Shown: positions 1 through 8,513 of the stretch, in pieces
Position numbering within the stretch: the stretch's first letter is position 1
How the letters are laid out: each line of letters starts with the position of its first letter
Assembly (NCBI GenBank): GCA_963815645.1
Contig: CAWFHL010000001.1
Span: forward strand, 682,001 to 746,000
DNA length: 64,000 nt
Reading direction: 5' to 3'
Origin: JBBRHQ01 sp963815645
Lineage (GTDB): Bacteria > Actinomycetota > Thermoleophilia > Solirubrobacterales > 70-9
Position numbers and translations under genes: made by a program
Notes under the pieces: model-generated
What the model was told of the DNA's origin: nothing
Databases searched by the model: none
Seen by the model: only the letters and a program-made list of their open reading frames with translations

Positions 1-21
1 TACTGATAGAACCGGCCCCCC

Positions 22-894
22 TTGAGTCCCGGCACCCAGACCTCGGTCGTCTGCGACTCGACCACCTACCTGCCGGCCGAGCTGATCGAGGCTCATGGCA
101 TTGAAGTGATCAGCCTCTACGTGACGCTCGGCAGCGACCAGCGCAGGGAGACCGAGATCACCGACCTGCCGGGCTTCTACGACGAGCTGCGGGCCTCGGA
201 GTCGCCCGCATCGACCTCCCAGCCCTCGGTGGGCGACTTCGTCGGCGTCTACGAGCCACTGCTGGAATCCGGGCGCGATGTCGTCTCGATTCACATCTCA
301 GCCGGGATCTCCGGGACGGTGCAGGCTGCCGAGCAAGCGAAGGACCGGCTCAATGCCGAGGGGAAGGGCGGCGAGCGGATCAGGATCTTTGACTCGGGGA
401 CCTCCGCCGGGGGCCTCGGCCTCTGCGTACTCGCCGCCGCCGAGGCCGCCGGGGCGGGCGCCGGTGCAGACGAGGCCCTGCGGCGGGCCCGGGAGACGCG
501 CCAGGGAACGAAGATCTGGTTCGCCGTCGACACCCTCGAGTACCTGCGGCGCGGGGGTCGGATCGGCGGCGCCAGGGCGTGGATCGGCTCCACCCTGAAG
601 ATCAAGCCGATCCTCACGCTCGAGGACGAGATCACCCCGGTCGAGCGGGTCCGGACCAGGGCCCGGTCGATCGAGCGGCTCCGCGACTACGCCGCCCAGA
701 GGCACGACTCACAAGCCGACGCCTGGGTCGTACAGCACATCCAGGACTCCGAGTCGGCTGCATCGCTGGCCGACGACTGCCGTGAGATCTTCGGCTGCGA
801 TCCGGTCTTCCTCTCCGAGATCGGGCCGGTGCTCGGCGCCCACGTCGGCCCAGGCCTGCTCGGGGTAGGCAGCACCCAGCCCTGGAGGCGCTAG
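22..894 (+). CDS. DegV family fatty-acid-binding protein
   Basis: 290 aa, the normal DegV length. DegV proteins bind a fatty acid and, as FakB in Firmicutes, present it to a fatty-acid kinase. The N-terminal VVCDSTTYLPAEL block, the STSQPS loop near residue 63, the HISAGISGTVQ segment near residue 90 and the YLRRGGRIGG motif near residue 175 are all family hallmarks. The start is a TTG at position 22; an upstream start outside the window cannot be excluded. No FakA-like kinase is visible. It converges on the DUF3618 gene, the two stop codons overlapping. Confidence 0.9.
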   Translation: MSPGTQTSVVCDSTTYLPAELIEAHGIEVISLYVTLGSDQRRETEITDLPGFYDELRASESPASTSQPSVGDFVGVYEPLLESGRDVVSIHISAGISGTVQAAEQAKDRLNAEGKGGERIRIFDSGTSAGGLGLCVLAAAEAAGAGAGADEALRRARETRQGTKIWFAVDTLEYLRRGGRIGGARAWIGSTLKIKPILTLEDEITPVERVRTRARSIERLRDYAAQRHDSQADAWVVQHIQDSESAASLADDCREIFGCDPVFLSEIGPVLGAHVGPGLLGVGSTQPWRR

Positions 895-1157
895 CGACGG
901 CGGCGGCGCAGGGCGAGGATGCCGCCGACCACGAACCCGGCGACGGCCGCCGCCGTGATCAGCTCGTTACGGTGCTCGCGCACCTGCTTGCGCCAGTCGG
1001 TGAGCTCGTTGACCTTGCCGCGCAGCTCCTCGACCGAGGCGCTCAGCTCGCCGCGCTGTGCCTCGAGGTCGCGCCTGATCTCCGCCGAGCTGCGGCCCGG
1101 GGCACCCACGGTCGTGCGCGGCCGAACCGGCTCCTGCTGGGGGCCGGCAGCGCTCAC
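891..1157 (-). CDS. DUF3618 domain small membrane protein
   Basis: 88 aa. The DUF3618 pattern (IRRDLEAQRGELSASVEELR) occupies residues 27-46, followed by one membrane helix (about 67-83) and a terminal arginine run. I chose the GTG at 1157 because it overlaps the stop of the upstream Holin-X gene in a GTGA junction. DUF3618 genes usually sit beside Holin-X/DUF1469 genes in actinobacteria, as here. Function unknown; probably a cell-envelope protein. Last gene of the minus operon that begins at 4509. Confidence 0.8.
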   Translation of the reverse strand: MSAAGPQQEPVRPRTTVGAPGRSSAEIRRDLEAQRGELSASVEELRGKVNELTDWRKQVREHRNELITAAAVAGFVVGGILALRRRRR

Positions 1158-1633
1158 TGTCCGGTCCTCTCGAGCTGGGGCGCCTCGGGCACGGCGGACG
1201 GCTCGGCCTTCTCGAGCACCGCGCGGGTCTGCTTGACGTCCTCGATCGCCTGCTCGGGCACGGGTGGCGAGCCGGCCTGGATCGAGCGGTAGGCAAGCCA
1301 ACCGGCCAGCCCCGCGAGCAGCAGCAGAATTGCGGCGACGATCAGGAAGCCGGGCCACAGATGGTCGTCGAAGAACAGATCGTCGATCAGGAAGGAGAGC
1401 CCGACCAGGATCATGATCAGCGCCAGGAAGGCGAAGGCCCCGGCGGCGGCCCCGACCGCGCCTCCCCGCAGGAGCTTGGAGAGCTTCTCGGAGATCTCCG
1501 CCTTGGCCAGCTCGATCTCCTCGCGGACGATCGTCGTCGTCCGCTCGGAGACGTCGAGGAAGAGCTCGCCGACGCCTCGCCGGGAGGGATCCGGCGGGAC
1601 GGACGGGGGAGGCATGTTGGGGCTGTCTGCCAT
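1154..1633 (-). CDS. Holin-X / DUF1469 family membrane protein
   Basis: About 159 aa. An N-terminal amphipathic segment (SERTTTIVREEIELAKAEIS) is followed by two strongly hydrophobic helices separated by a short DDLFFDDH loop, then a charged tail: the 'putative actinobacteriophage holin superfamily III' layout. Despite the name these are ordinary chromosomal envelope proteins. ATG at 1633 is preferred over a TTG six bases upstream because GGAG lies 9 nt before it. Sits between a 44-aa membrane peptide and DUF3618 in one operon. Confidence 0.8.
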   Translation of the reverse strand: MADSPNMPPPSVPPDPSRRGVGELFLDVSERTTTIVREEIELAKAEISEKLSKLLRGGAVGAAAGAFAFLALIMILVGLSFLIDDLFFDDHLWPGFLIVAAILLLLAGLAGWLAYRSIQAGSPPVPEQAIEDVKQTRAVLEKAEPSAVPEAPQLERTGQ

Positions 1634-1645
1634 CGGCAATCGCTC

Positions 1646-1780
1646 CTACTCCGGCGGCTCCTCGTTGAAGACCCGCCGCCAGACGATCGCGGCGAGCCGG
1701 GTCGCGGCGATGCTGGCGAGGGCGCTGACCGCGGCGAGGGTGCCGCTCCACAGGAGCCTTCGGACTATGTCGTTATCCAC
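1646..1780 (-). CDS. Very small membrane protein, DUF4235-like
   Basis: 44 aa from a GTG start that overlaps the stop of the upstream hydrolase by 8 nt. One hydrophobic helix is followed by AIVWRRVFNEEPPE, which resembles the tail of DUF4235 proteins, though this one is about half their usual length. The tight overlap on both sides and its place ahead of Holin-X and DUF3618 argue that it is translated. No function can be assigned. Confidence 0.55.
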   Translation of the reverse strand: MDNDIVRRLLWSGTLAAVSALASIAATRLAAIVWRRVFNEEPPE

Positions 1781-3041
1781 TGGCTTCGACCTTCCCGTCC
1801 GGAGCCGGGGAGTAAACCACCTCGCCCGGTTCGCGGTCGGGATACCCCGCCCAGCGCTCGAAGAAGCGGCGGTACACGGCGTAGGCCCAGCGCTCGTCGA
1901 TCGCGTCGATCGCGCCGTGACCGCCGGCGGCGACGGTCCAGACGCGGACCAGCTCGTTGCCGGCCGCCGCCTCGCGGAGGATCTCGGCCTGGTCAACAGG
2001 CACCAGCCAGTCGTCGGCGGAGTGCAGCACGAGCACCGGGACGCGGGCCCCGGAGATCGTGTTGCGGGCCGAGGAGCGCTCCCAGATCACCGCCGGCTCG
2101 ACCCCGTAGTAGGGAGCCGCCAGGCGCTCGATCGGGTCGGCGAAATCCTCGAAGTCGACCGGCCAGCGGGATGCGTGGATGCGGGAGCGCAGCATCGCCT
2201 GCAGGCCGGCCATCGGGTCATAGCGGCGGTCGCGGCGCCTGGGGCGGGAGATCCTCCTGACCATGTGATGGGTGTCAGCCGGGGCGGCGATCGCGATCAC
2301 TCCGCCGTCGAGCGCCTGCTCGGCGCTTTCGAGGTGGCAGGCCCCGAGTACCGATGAGCCGCCCAGCGAGATTCCCACGGCGCCGACCGTGGTCGAGCCC
2401 GCCTCCTTCAGGAAGCGGCCCGCGCAGACGATGTCCTCGCCCTCCTTCCATCCCGCCGTCGAAGGAGCCCGCGAGAGGTACTCGGTGGCGCCGAAGCTGC
2501 GCAGGTCGATCGCGCAGACGTTGAAGCCCCACTCATAGAAGGCACGGACGGCGATCTCGCGGACGTAGTCGAAGCGGCGTGAGGAGAACAGGCCGTGGAC
2601 GACCACCAGCCCCGGCCGAGGCTCCGGATGGACGGCGATGCTCGCCCCGATGTGCTCGCTGTCGGCGCCGGGGAACCACTCGTCTCCCCACTGGGCCGGA
2701 TAGGAGTAGCCGAGGTCGAGGCCCTGGCGGCTCTGGGCGAGGGCGAAGCTGGTCAGGTCGCGCAGGCCCTTGCGCGCCTCGCCCCAGGTGCTGGGCCGAA
2801 GCTGGTGCGGGATCGCCTCGAGCTCGTCCATCAGGGCGCCCATCGAGCGCTCGCCGACGGTGGGAACGGGCAGCGCCGGTGGCTCGCCCCGTTCCAGCAG
2901 GGCGCGCCGCACCGGCGCGCCGACCCGTTGCCCGATCAGCCAGGCGGGGATCGCGAACAGGCCGACGACGACGTTGAGCACTTTTGCCGCGCCGTGAAGG
3001 GCGCGGTCCTGGCCGCGGGTGGTCGCCAGCGATTCCCACAT
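1773..3041 (-). CDS. Alpha/beta hydrolase
   Basis: 422 aa. The hydrolase core lies in residues 150-400: an oxyanion strand with VVHGLFSSRRFDYV, a nucleophile elbow GISLGGS, an acidic residue in LHSADDWLVP and a catalytic His in AGGHGAID. The long N-terminal extension begins with a hydrophobic stretch and is typical of the YheT/EMB8-like group. It starts 8 bp after the TetR gene and is co-oriented, so it may be a target of that regulator. Substrate unknown; esterase or lipase activity is the safe reading. Confidence 0.85.
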   Translation of the reverse strand: MWESLATTRGQDRALHGAAKVLNVVVGLFAIPAWLIGQRVGAPVRRALLERGEPPALPVPTVGERSMGALMDELEAIPHQLRPSTWGEARKGLRDLTSFALAQSRQGLDLGYSYPAQWGDEWFPGADSEHIGASIAVHPEPRPGLVVVHGLFSSRRFDYVREIAVRAFYEWGFNVCAIDLRSFGATEYLSRAPSTAGWKEGEDIVCAGRFLKEAGSTTVGAVGISLGGSSVLGACHLESAEQALDGGVIAIAAPADTHHMVRRISRPRRRDRRYDPMAGLQAMLRSRIHASRWPVDFEDFADPIERLAAPYYGVEPAVIWERSSARNTISGARVPVLVLHSADDWLVPVDQAEILREAAAGNELVRVWTVAAGGHGAIDAIDERWAYAVYRRFFERWAGYPDREPGEVVYSPAPDGKVEASG

Positions 3042-3049
3042 GCGGTCCC

Positions 3050-3649
3050 CTACCTGGGCTCGAGGCCGTCGCAGATCGTCGCCACGACGAGCTCCTTGGC
3101 TTCGTCGTAGTCGGCATCGGAGGCCGGGATCAGCTCGAAGATCCAGCCGGAGAGCAGCTGCTCGATCGCGCCGTAGAAGGCCATCGAGGCGAACTGCGGG
3201 TCGATGTCGGCCCGGAAGGCGCCTGCTTGCTGGCCGCCGGCGACGATCTTCGCGATCCCATCGTAGGCGCGCGAGATCTCCGGCAGGTGGGTGCGCCCGA
3301 AGGAGTTTGCCGCCCTGGTCACCTCGACGATGATCACCTTCATCAACTCCGGGTCATGGCTGTAGGAGTCGACGATGAAGGCGGCGACCGCGTCGAGCTT
3401 CTCGCGGGGGCTGGCATCGCTGACGTCGGTCTCCTCGATCGCCGCCAGCAGCAGTGACCAGCGCTCGGTGAAGAGCTCGTTCAGCACCTGATCCTTGGAG
3501 TTGAAGTAGTGATAGACGAGGCCATAGGCGACACCCGCCTCGTCGGCGATGTCGGAGACGCGGGTCGAATGGAAGCCCTGCCGGGCGAAGACGCGGACCG
3601 CGGCGTCGAGGATCTGGCGGCGCTTCTCCATCGGCGGTGCCTTGGTCAT
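3050..3649 (-). CDS. TetR family transcriptional regulator
   Basis: 199 aa. The N-terminal HTH (RRQILDAAVRVFARQGFHST, then RVSDIADEAGVAYGLVYHYF) is a textbook TetR_N domain; the C-terminal half resembles the FadR/RutR-like ligand domain with a cluster of aromatic residues. The ATG at 3649 overlaps the upstream amidase stop in an ATGA junction. It lies inside the operon it probably controls: a perfect 6-2-6 inverted repeat (4566-4579) sits just downstream of the presumed promoter of the first gene. Confidence 0.92.
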   Translation of the reverse strand: MTKAPPMEKRRQILDAAVRVFARQGFHSTRVSDIADEAGVAYGLVYHYFNSKDQVLNELFTERWSLLLAAIEETDVSDASPREKLDAVAAFIVDSYSHDPELMKVIIVEVTRAANSFGRTHLPEISRAYDGIAKIVAGGQQAGAFRADIDPQFASMAFYGAIEQLLSGWIFELIPASDADYDEAKELVVATICDGLEPR

Positions 3650-4509
3650 CCGGCCGGCGCCTCCGTCGGCTGGGGCCACTGGTATGCCTGCGGCCTGCGG
3701 TTTGCGAGCGAGGGAAGCGACTCGCGGACCCGCTCCTGCGCCGCGAGGTCGAGCTCGGCGGCGATGAAGCACTCCCCATCGGGAGCGGTGGCCAGCCTGA
3801 CGCCCCAGGGATCGATGATCGCCGAGCGCCCGAATGAGTGGAAGGGGGGTGCCTCTCCGAACTGGTTCGGGGCGAGGACGAAGAGCTGGTTCTCGATCGC
3901 CCGGGCCCGCAGCAGCACCTCCCAGTGGTCGCGCCCGGTCGCCATCGTGAATGCCGAGGGCACGGTGATCAAACGAGCGCCGCGGACGGCGAGAATCCGG
4001 TAGAGCTCCGGGAAGCGAAGGTCGTAGCAGACAGAAAGGCCGATCGTGGGCAAGCCCACGATCGGGTCGCCGAGGGATTGGGATTCCGAACCTTCGGCGG
4101 TAACGATCTCGGTGCCCGCCTCCTCGACCTCCGACTCGCGGTAGGAGACCCCCCCGACCTCGACGTCGAACATGTGGATCTTCCGGTAGACGGCGAGATC
4201 GGCGCCCTCGGGATCGATCAGCACCGAGGTGTTGTGGCAGTGTCCGTCGCCGGCACGCTCGCAGATCGACCCGGCGAGCAGGTGGATTCCGAGCTCGCCC
4301 GCCCAGGAGCGGGCGGCTCCGAGGCTCGGCCCATCGAGCGGCTCGGCCCCGTCACGCAAGGTCTCCCCTCCGGCGAGCAGGTTCCATTTCTCGGGCAGGG
4401 CGACGAGTCCCGCTCCGTCCGCGGCCGCGGCCCGCACGAGGCGCTCCGCGGCATCGAGGTTTTGCTCCTTCCGCCCGGTCGAGTTGAGCTGCACCGCCGC
4501 GACGCGCAA
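3646..4509 (-). CDS. Carbon-nitrogen hydrolase (Nit/nitrilase superfamily)
   Basis: About 287 aa. The Glu-Lys-Cys triad is visible: Glu in LPEKWN, Lys in VYRKIHMFDV and Cys in SVCYDLRFPELYR. The family contains omega-amidases and deaminated-glutathione amidases (Nit1/Nit2); the exact substrate cannot be read. I chose the TTG at 4509 because AGAGGAAAGG lies 8 nt upstream and the conserved LRVAAVQLNS strand begins there; the open frame extends further upstream without similarity. First gene of a six-gene operon running to 891. Confidence 0.85.
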   Translation of the reverse strand: MRVAAVQLNSTGRKEQNLDAAERLVRAAAADGAGLVALPEKWNLLAGGETLRDGAEPLDGPSLGAARSWAGELGIHLLAGSICERAGDGHCHNTSVLIDPEGADLAVYRKIHMFDVEVGGVSYRESEVEEAGTEIVTAEGSESQSLGDPIVGLPTIGLSVCYDLRFPELYRILAVRGARLITVPSAFTMATGRDHWEVLLRARAIENQLFVLAPNQFGEAPPFHSFGRSAIIDPWGVRLATAPDGECFIAAELDLAAQERVRESLPSLANRRPQAYQWPQPTEAPAG

Positions 4510-4565
4510 TCGCAGACCCTTTCCTCTGATCCCGCGGCTCGGCGCCGTGGCTTGCCACCCTCGGC

Positions 4566-4579
4566 TGACTGACCAGTCA
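4566..4579. promoter_or_regulatory. Inverted repeat, likely TetR operator
   Basis: TGACTG-AC-CAGTCA is a perfect 6-2-6 palindrome, the usual form of a TetR-family site. On the minus strand it lies 15-28 nt after a TATACT -10 box and 57 nt before the amidase start, so a bound repressor would block the operon that encodes the TetR gene at 3050-3649. The pairing with that regulator is inferred from position. Confidence 0.6.
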
Positions 4580-4593
4580 ATCGGGCGCGGCCC

Positions 4594-4599
4594 AGTATA
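4594..4599 (-). promoter_or_regulatory. -10 box of the amidase-tetR operon
   Basis: Minus-strand TATACT followed directly by GGGC, the same -10 plus GGGC arrangement seen ahead of several other genes in this window. No convincing -35 was found. Confidence 0.4.
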
Positions 4600-4612
4600 G
4601 GGTCGGGAAGCT

Positions 4613-5455
4613 CTAGAGGCCCATCTCGCGTGCCACGACCCGGTCGAAGAGCCGGTCGGGCAGCACCGTGCCAAGCAATGCCTGGATCTTCGCCCGGCGG
4701 CCGATCAGGTAGCGGGTCTTCGGGCGCTGTGCGGTGAGCGCTTCCTCGATCGCTTCGGCGACCTGCTCGGGGGGCACGCCGCGAGCCGCGACGCGGCGAA
4801 CCGTGTCCCGGTAGGACCCGATCACTCTGCCGTAGAGCGCATCGTGGTGCTCGGGCACGCGGGAGGACACCTCATCCGCCGCGGCCTGGCCCTTGTCCCA
4901 GATCGGGGTTGCGACCGCGCCAGGCTCGATCAGCGAGACCTCGATTCCCCAGGGGCGGAGTTCCTGGCGCAGCGAATCCCCGATCGCTTCGATTCCGAAC
5001 TTGGAAGCATGGTAGGCCCCCGTGAAGGGCAGGGCCGTGCGCCCGCCGATCGAACTGATGAAGACGATCCGCCCCCCGGCGCGGCGGATTGCCGGCAGCA
5101 TCGCCTGGGTGACCTCGACCTGGCCGATCAGGTTGATCTCGAGCTGGCGACGCAGGTCTCCCATCGGCAGCGTCTCCAGCGGCCCGGGGACGGCGACGCC
5201 GGCGTTGTTGACGAGCCCGTCGAGCCCGCCGCCGCCGGGGTCGGGGTGGAGCGCCGCGGCGGCCGCCGCGATCGAATCCGGGTCGGTGACGTCGATCATC
5301 AGGGGAGTGAGGCGCTCGGATGCGGCCTGGCGCAACGAGTCGCCATCCTCCTCCCGCCGCACGCCGGCGAAGACCTTCCAGCCACGTGAGTCGAGCCGCA
5401 GCGCCGCAGCGCGGCCGATCCCCGTCGAGGCTCCTGTGATCAGCGCCGTCGGCAC
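4613..5455 (-). CDS. SDR family oxidoreductase
   Basis: 280 aa classical short-chain dehydrogenase. TGASTGIG (glycine-rich NAD(P) loop, residues 7-14), NNAG near residue 87, Ser in FISSIGG and the YHASK catalytic pair near residue 155 are all present. The long C-terminal part (DRLFDRVVAREMGL) matches the retinol-dehydrogenase/DltE-like subgroup. The GTG at 5455 has a TAGCGT -10 box 7 nt upstream, implying a leaderless message. It is divergent from the epimerase gene across a palindrome-rich 93-bp spacer. Confidence 0.88.
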   Translation of the reverse strand: MPTALITGASTGIGRAAALRLDSRGWKVFAGVRREEDGDSLRQAASERLTPLMIDVTDPDSIAAAAAALHPDPGGGGLDGLVNNAGVAVPGPLETLPMGDLRRQLEINLIGQVEVTQAMLPAIRRAGGRIVFISSIGGRTALPFTGAYHASKFGIEAIGDSLRQELRPWGIEVSLIEPGAVATPIWDKGQAAADEVSSRVPEHHDALYGRVIGSYRDTVRRVAARGVPPEQVAEAIEEALTAQRPKTRYLIGRRAKIQALLGTVLPDRLFDRVVAREMGL

Positions 5456-5462
5456 CCCCTCA

Positions 5463-5468
5463 ACGCTA
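5463..5468 (-). promoter_or_regulatory. -10 box 7 nt before the SDR start
   Basis: Minus-strand TAGCGT with a 7-nt gap to the GTG at 5455; the transcript would start at or next to the start codon (leaderless). Confidence 0.45.
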
Positions 5469-5476
5469 GCCAATCG

Positions 5477-5527
5477 GGCCGAACGGCAGGTTGCGTGCCC
5501 ATTGGGGCCCCAAGGTTGCGTTCGGCC
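5477..5527. promoter_or_regulatory. Palindromic region between divergent SDR and epimerase genes
   Basis: Three nested signals: a 9-bp inverted repeat GGCCGAACG (5477-5485) / CGTTCGGCC (5519-5527); a perfect 12-bp palindrome TTGGGGCCCCAA at 5502-5513; and a direct repeat AGGTTGCGT at 5488-5496 and 5513-5521. Placed between two divergent starts, it is a strong candidate operator for both genes. The regulator is unknown. Confidence 0.5.
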
Positions 5528-5536
5528 GGGCTGGCG

Positions 5537-5542
5537 TAGGCT
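5537..5542 (+). promoter_or_regulatory. -10 box 6 nt before the epimerase start
   Basis: TAGGCT, then 6 nt, then the ATG at 5549. No Shine-Dalgarno sequence is present, so the mRNA is probably leaderless. Confidence 0.45.
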
Positions 5543-5548
5543 GCAGCG

Positions 5549-6526
5549 ATGGCGAAGGCGGCGTTCGTTACCGGGGGCTCGGGGTTCATCGGCAGCCGGC
5601 TGATCACACGCCTTGTTGCCGAGGGGTGGACCGTGCGGGCGCTGGCGCGCTCCGATGCGTCGGCCGTCGCGGTCGAGGCACTCGGGGCCGAACCGGTGCG
5701 CGGGGACCTCGACGACCGCGATGCGATGACCGCCGCTGCCGGGGGCTGCGAGCTCAGCTTCCATCTCGCCGCTCATTTGGGCGATTGGGGGCCGTGGGAG
5801 GAGTTCGAGCGTGGCAACGTCACCGGCACCCGAAACGCCCTTGCGGCTTCCGAGGCCGCCGGGGTGCGGCGCTTCGTCCACTGCGGAACCGAGGCGGCGC
5901 TGATGGCCGGCGAGCCGCTGGTCGAGGTCGACGAGACCGCGCCGCTGCGGCCCGACTCGAAGGCCCCCTACCCGGCGACCAAGGCGCGGGCCGAGCAGGC
6001 GGTGAGAAACGCCAACCGCGAGGGCTTCGAGACGGTGGTGATTCGCCCGCGCTTCGTCTGGGGGGAGGGCGATACGACCCTGGTGCCCGTGATGCGGGAG
6101 ATGATCGAGAAGGGCCGCTTCGCCTGGATCGGAGGCGGTCGGAACCTGACCGCGATCACCCACGTCGGCAACGTCGTCGAGGGCCTCGTGCTGGGGGCCG
6201 AGCGGGGCACGCCGGGGGAGGCCTACTTCGTCACCGACGGCGACCCGGTCGTCCTGCGCGAGTTCATCACCGAGATGCTCGCCACCAAGGGGGTGGTGCC
6301 GCCCGATCGAAGCCTTCCGGGCGCCCTCGCCGGACCGATAGCGGCGATCTCCGAAGCCGCCTGGAGTGCCCTGCCGCTACCCGGAGCGCCGCCGATCAGC
6401 CGCTTCACCAGCTGGGTGATGACCCAGGAGTGCACGATAAATATCTCTAAGGCTCGTCGCGAGCTCGGCTACGAGCCGGTGGTCACGCGGCAGCAGGGCC
6501 TGGCCGAGATGCGGGCCGCCGGCTGA
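5549..6526 (+). CDS. NAD-dependent epimerase/dehydratase (extended SDR)
   Basis: 325 aa. FVTGGSGFIGS is the Rossmann loop; the catalytic YPATK motif lies near residue 139, and VIRPRFVWGEGDTTLVP is the substrate-domain entry typical of the 3-beta-hydroxysteroid-dehydrogenase/isomerase-like group. Likely an oxidoreductase acting on a sterol-, sugar- or flavonoid-like substrate. It converges on the MerR gene with a 3-bp gap. Confidence 0.88.
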   Translation: MAKAAFVTGGSGFIGSRLITRLVAEGWTVRALARSDASAVAVEALGAEPVRGDLDDRDAMTAAAGGCELSFHLAAHLGDWGPWEEFERGNVTGTRNALAASEAAGVRRFVHCGTEAALMAGEPLVEVDETAPLRPDSKAPYPATKARAEQAVRNANREGFETVVIRPRFVWGEGDTTLVPVMREMIEKGRFAWIGGGRNLTAITHVGNVVEGLVLGAERGTPGEAYFVTDGDPVVLREFITEMLATKGVVPPDRSLPGALAGPIAAISEAAWSALPLPGAPPISRFTSWVMTQECTINISKARRELGYEPVVTRQQGLAEMRAAG

Positions 6527-6529
6527 CCG

Positions 6530-7279
6530 TCAGCCGGCCGTGGGCCGCTCAGGCTGGCGCTCCAACTCGGCGATCAGCAGCTTGGTGTGCAGGGCGGCGA
6601 TCAGGTCCTTGAGGGGCTCCGCGCCCGCCTCGATCAGCTCGGCCACCCGCTCGGGCTCCATCTCCCCGGCGAGGCGCTCGGTCAGCACCCCGACCTCCTC
6701 CTTGACCAGCTGCTCGAGGGCGCGCTTGTAGCGAAGCGTGTCGTAGACGGTGAAGCCGATCTCCTCGTCGTAGCCGCCGGCGCGGAAGCGGCTGATCGCC
6801 TCGATCACCTTGACGTCGGAGGGCGAGTAGCCGCGGCTGTTGGGGCTGAGGATCTCCAGCTGCTCGAGCCGGTCGAGCACCTCCTTGGGGACGCCGTAGT
6901 CCTTGCGCACCTCGGCGGCGCTGGTCCGGGTACGCTCGCCCTCGAGCGCCCGCTCGAGGATCCGGTCCTCGATCTCGATCAGCGCCCGGGCCCGGTCGGG
7001 CCCCTGGTCGAGGACGGACTTGATCGCCCGAAGCGGCATGTAGCGCTCCTCCTGAAGCCGCTTGATCAGGCGGATCCGCTCGACGAACTCGGGCGGGTAG
7101 TAGGCCATGTTGCGCGAGGTCTTGACCGGCTCCGGCAAAAGGCCCTCGCGCAGGTAGTGCTTGATCGTCGGAGCCGGTACCCCCGAGGCCTCGGCCAGCT
7201 CCTTCATCCGCAGCAGTCCGCCCGACCCGTTCGAGCCCTCCCCAGCTCCGCTCCGCTTGGCTTGCGCTTGCCGGGTCAT
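6530..7279 (-). CDS. MerR family transcriptional regulator
   Basis: 249 aa. The HTH is at about residues 24-60 (LLRMKELAEASGVPAPTIKHYLREGLLPEP), followed by the NMAYYPPEFVERIRLIKRLQ wing and helix typical of MerR. The long C-terminal region has no cysteine pair, so it is not a metal sensor; an acyl-CoA or similar ligand is likelier. It is the last gene of the acyl-CoA operon (ATGA overlap with the CaiB gene), recalling LiuR in leucine/isovalerate operons; that parallel is inference. Confidence 0.88.
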   Translation of the reverse strand: MTRQAQAKRSGAGEGSNGSGGLLRMKELAEASGVPAPTIKHYLREGLLPEPVKTSRNMAYYPPEFVERIRLIKRLQEERYMPLRAIKSVLDQGPDRARALIEIEDRILERALEGERTRTSAAEVRKDYGVPKEVLDRLEQLEILSPNSRGYSPSDVKVIEAISRFRAGGYDEEIGFTVYDTLRYKRALEQLVKEEVGVLTERLAGEMEPERVAELIEAGAEPLKDLIAALHTKLLIAELERQPERPTAG

Positions 7280-8513
7280 CCCATGAACGAGGACTGCGGC
7301 GCCCCCGAGGTCCCCGCCGCCGCTCCCGAGGAGATCAGCTCGGCGATCTCCTCCTCGGAATAGCCGACGCTCGCGCAGCGCCTCCTCGGTGTGCTCGACC
7401 GAGCGCAGGGGCAGGCCGCTCGGCCCTGCCGGGGGTGCGCGAGAGCTTGATCGGGATGCCCACCTGGCGCACCGGCCCGATCTCCGGCTGGTCGAGCTCG
7501 ACCACCATCTCGCGAGCCTTGACGAGGTCGGAGTCGAGGGCCTCGTCGAGGTCGAGGATCGGCTCGATACAGCAGTCGTGCTCGTCGTTGAAGGCCATCC
7601 ACTCGTCGCGGGTACGGGAGCGGAAGATGGCGGCGATCTCCCGCCAGGCCTCCGAGCCCGGGCGCTCGAACTGCTTCTCGATCAGCTCGGGGCGACCCGC
7701 GCCTTGGCAGAAGGCGGCCCAGAACTTCGGCTCCAGCGCCCCGCAGCTGACCCAGCCGTCGGCGACCTCGTAGGGGAAGTAGCAGACGATCCGCCCCGCC
7801 AGCTCGAGGTCCCCGCGCTGCGGCACGACCCCGTCGCAGAAGTAGCGCCCGGCGACCATCGCCAGCCAGGAGAGGGCGCCGTCGGTCATCGAGATGTCGA
7901 CGAGCTGTCCCTCGCCGGAGCGCCGGCGCTCGTGCAGGGCCGCCATCACACCGAGGGCAGCCATCATCCCGCCGCCGCCGAGGTCGGCGATCTGGCCGGC
8001 CGACTGCACCGGCGCGCCGCCCGCGGCGCCGGTCAGGCCGAGCAGGCCGATCAGCCCGAGGTAGTTGGTGTCGTGCCCGGCCCGCTGGGTCATCGGGCCG
8101 TCCTGGCCGTAGCCGGTGATCGCGCAGTAGACGATCCCCGGGTTGGCCTCGCGCATCCGCTCGTAGCCGACGCCGAGCCGCTCGAGGACGCCGGGGCGGA
8201 AGCCGTCGAGGACGACGTCATGGGCCTCCACCAACCGCAGCAGGGCCTCGCGGCCCTGCTGCGACTTCAGGTCGAGCCGGATCGAGCGCTTGCCGCGGTT
8301 CAGCGACAGGTAGAGCGCCGAGCGGGTGCCGAGGTGCTGCTGCCCTTCTTCCCCGTAGTAGGGCGGGGCCCAGCGGACATAGTCGCCGGCCCCGGTGTCC
8401 TCGACCTTGAGCACCTCGGCGCCGAGGTCGGCGAGCAGCAGCGAGCAGAAGCCGCCGGGAAGCAGCCTGGTCAGGTCGAGGATGCGGATGTCGCTGAGCG
8501 GCAGGTCGGTCAC
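7276..8513 (-). CDS. CaiB/BaiF family CoA-transferase (frameshifted near its 3' end)
   Basis: About 412 aa when joined, normal for the family. The N-terminus has DIRILDLTRLLPGGFCSLLLADLGAEVLKVE (in pieces), the catalytic Asp region is intact and GYGQDGP is present. Class III CoA-transferases and alpha-methylacyl-CoA racemases share this fold. The frame breaks twice in about 65 bp: one surplus C in the C5 run near 7430 and one surplus base near 7367. Removing both gives a continuous tail ending SEEEIAELISSGAAAG and a stop that overlaps the MerR start (ATGA). Confidence 0.85.

Noticed and set aside
1154..1633. Possible prophage because of a 'holin' protein
   Set aside because: Holin-X/DUF1469 proteins are ordinary chromosomal membrane proteins in actinobacteria and no phage structural gene is near.
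891..1751. Long minus-strand reading frame of 286 codons covering the Holin-X gene
   Set aside because: Only its last 88 codons (DUF3618) look like protein; the rest is Arg/Pro/Gly-rich out-of-frame translation.
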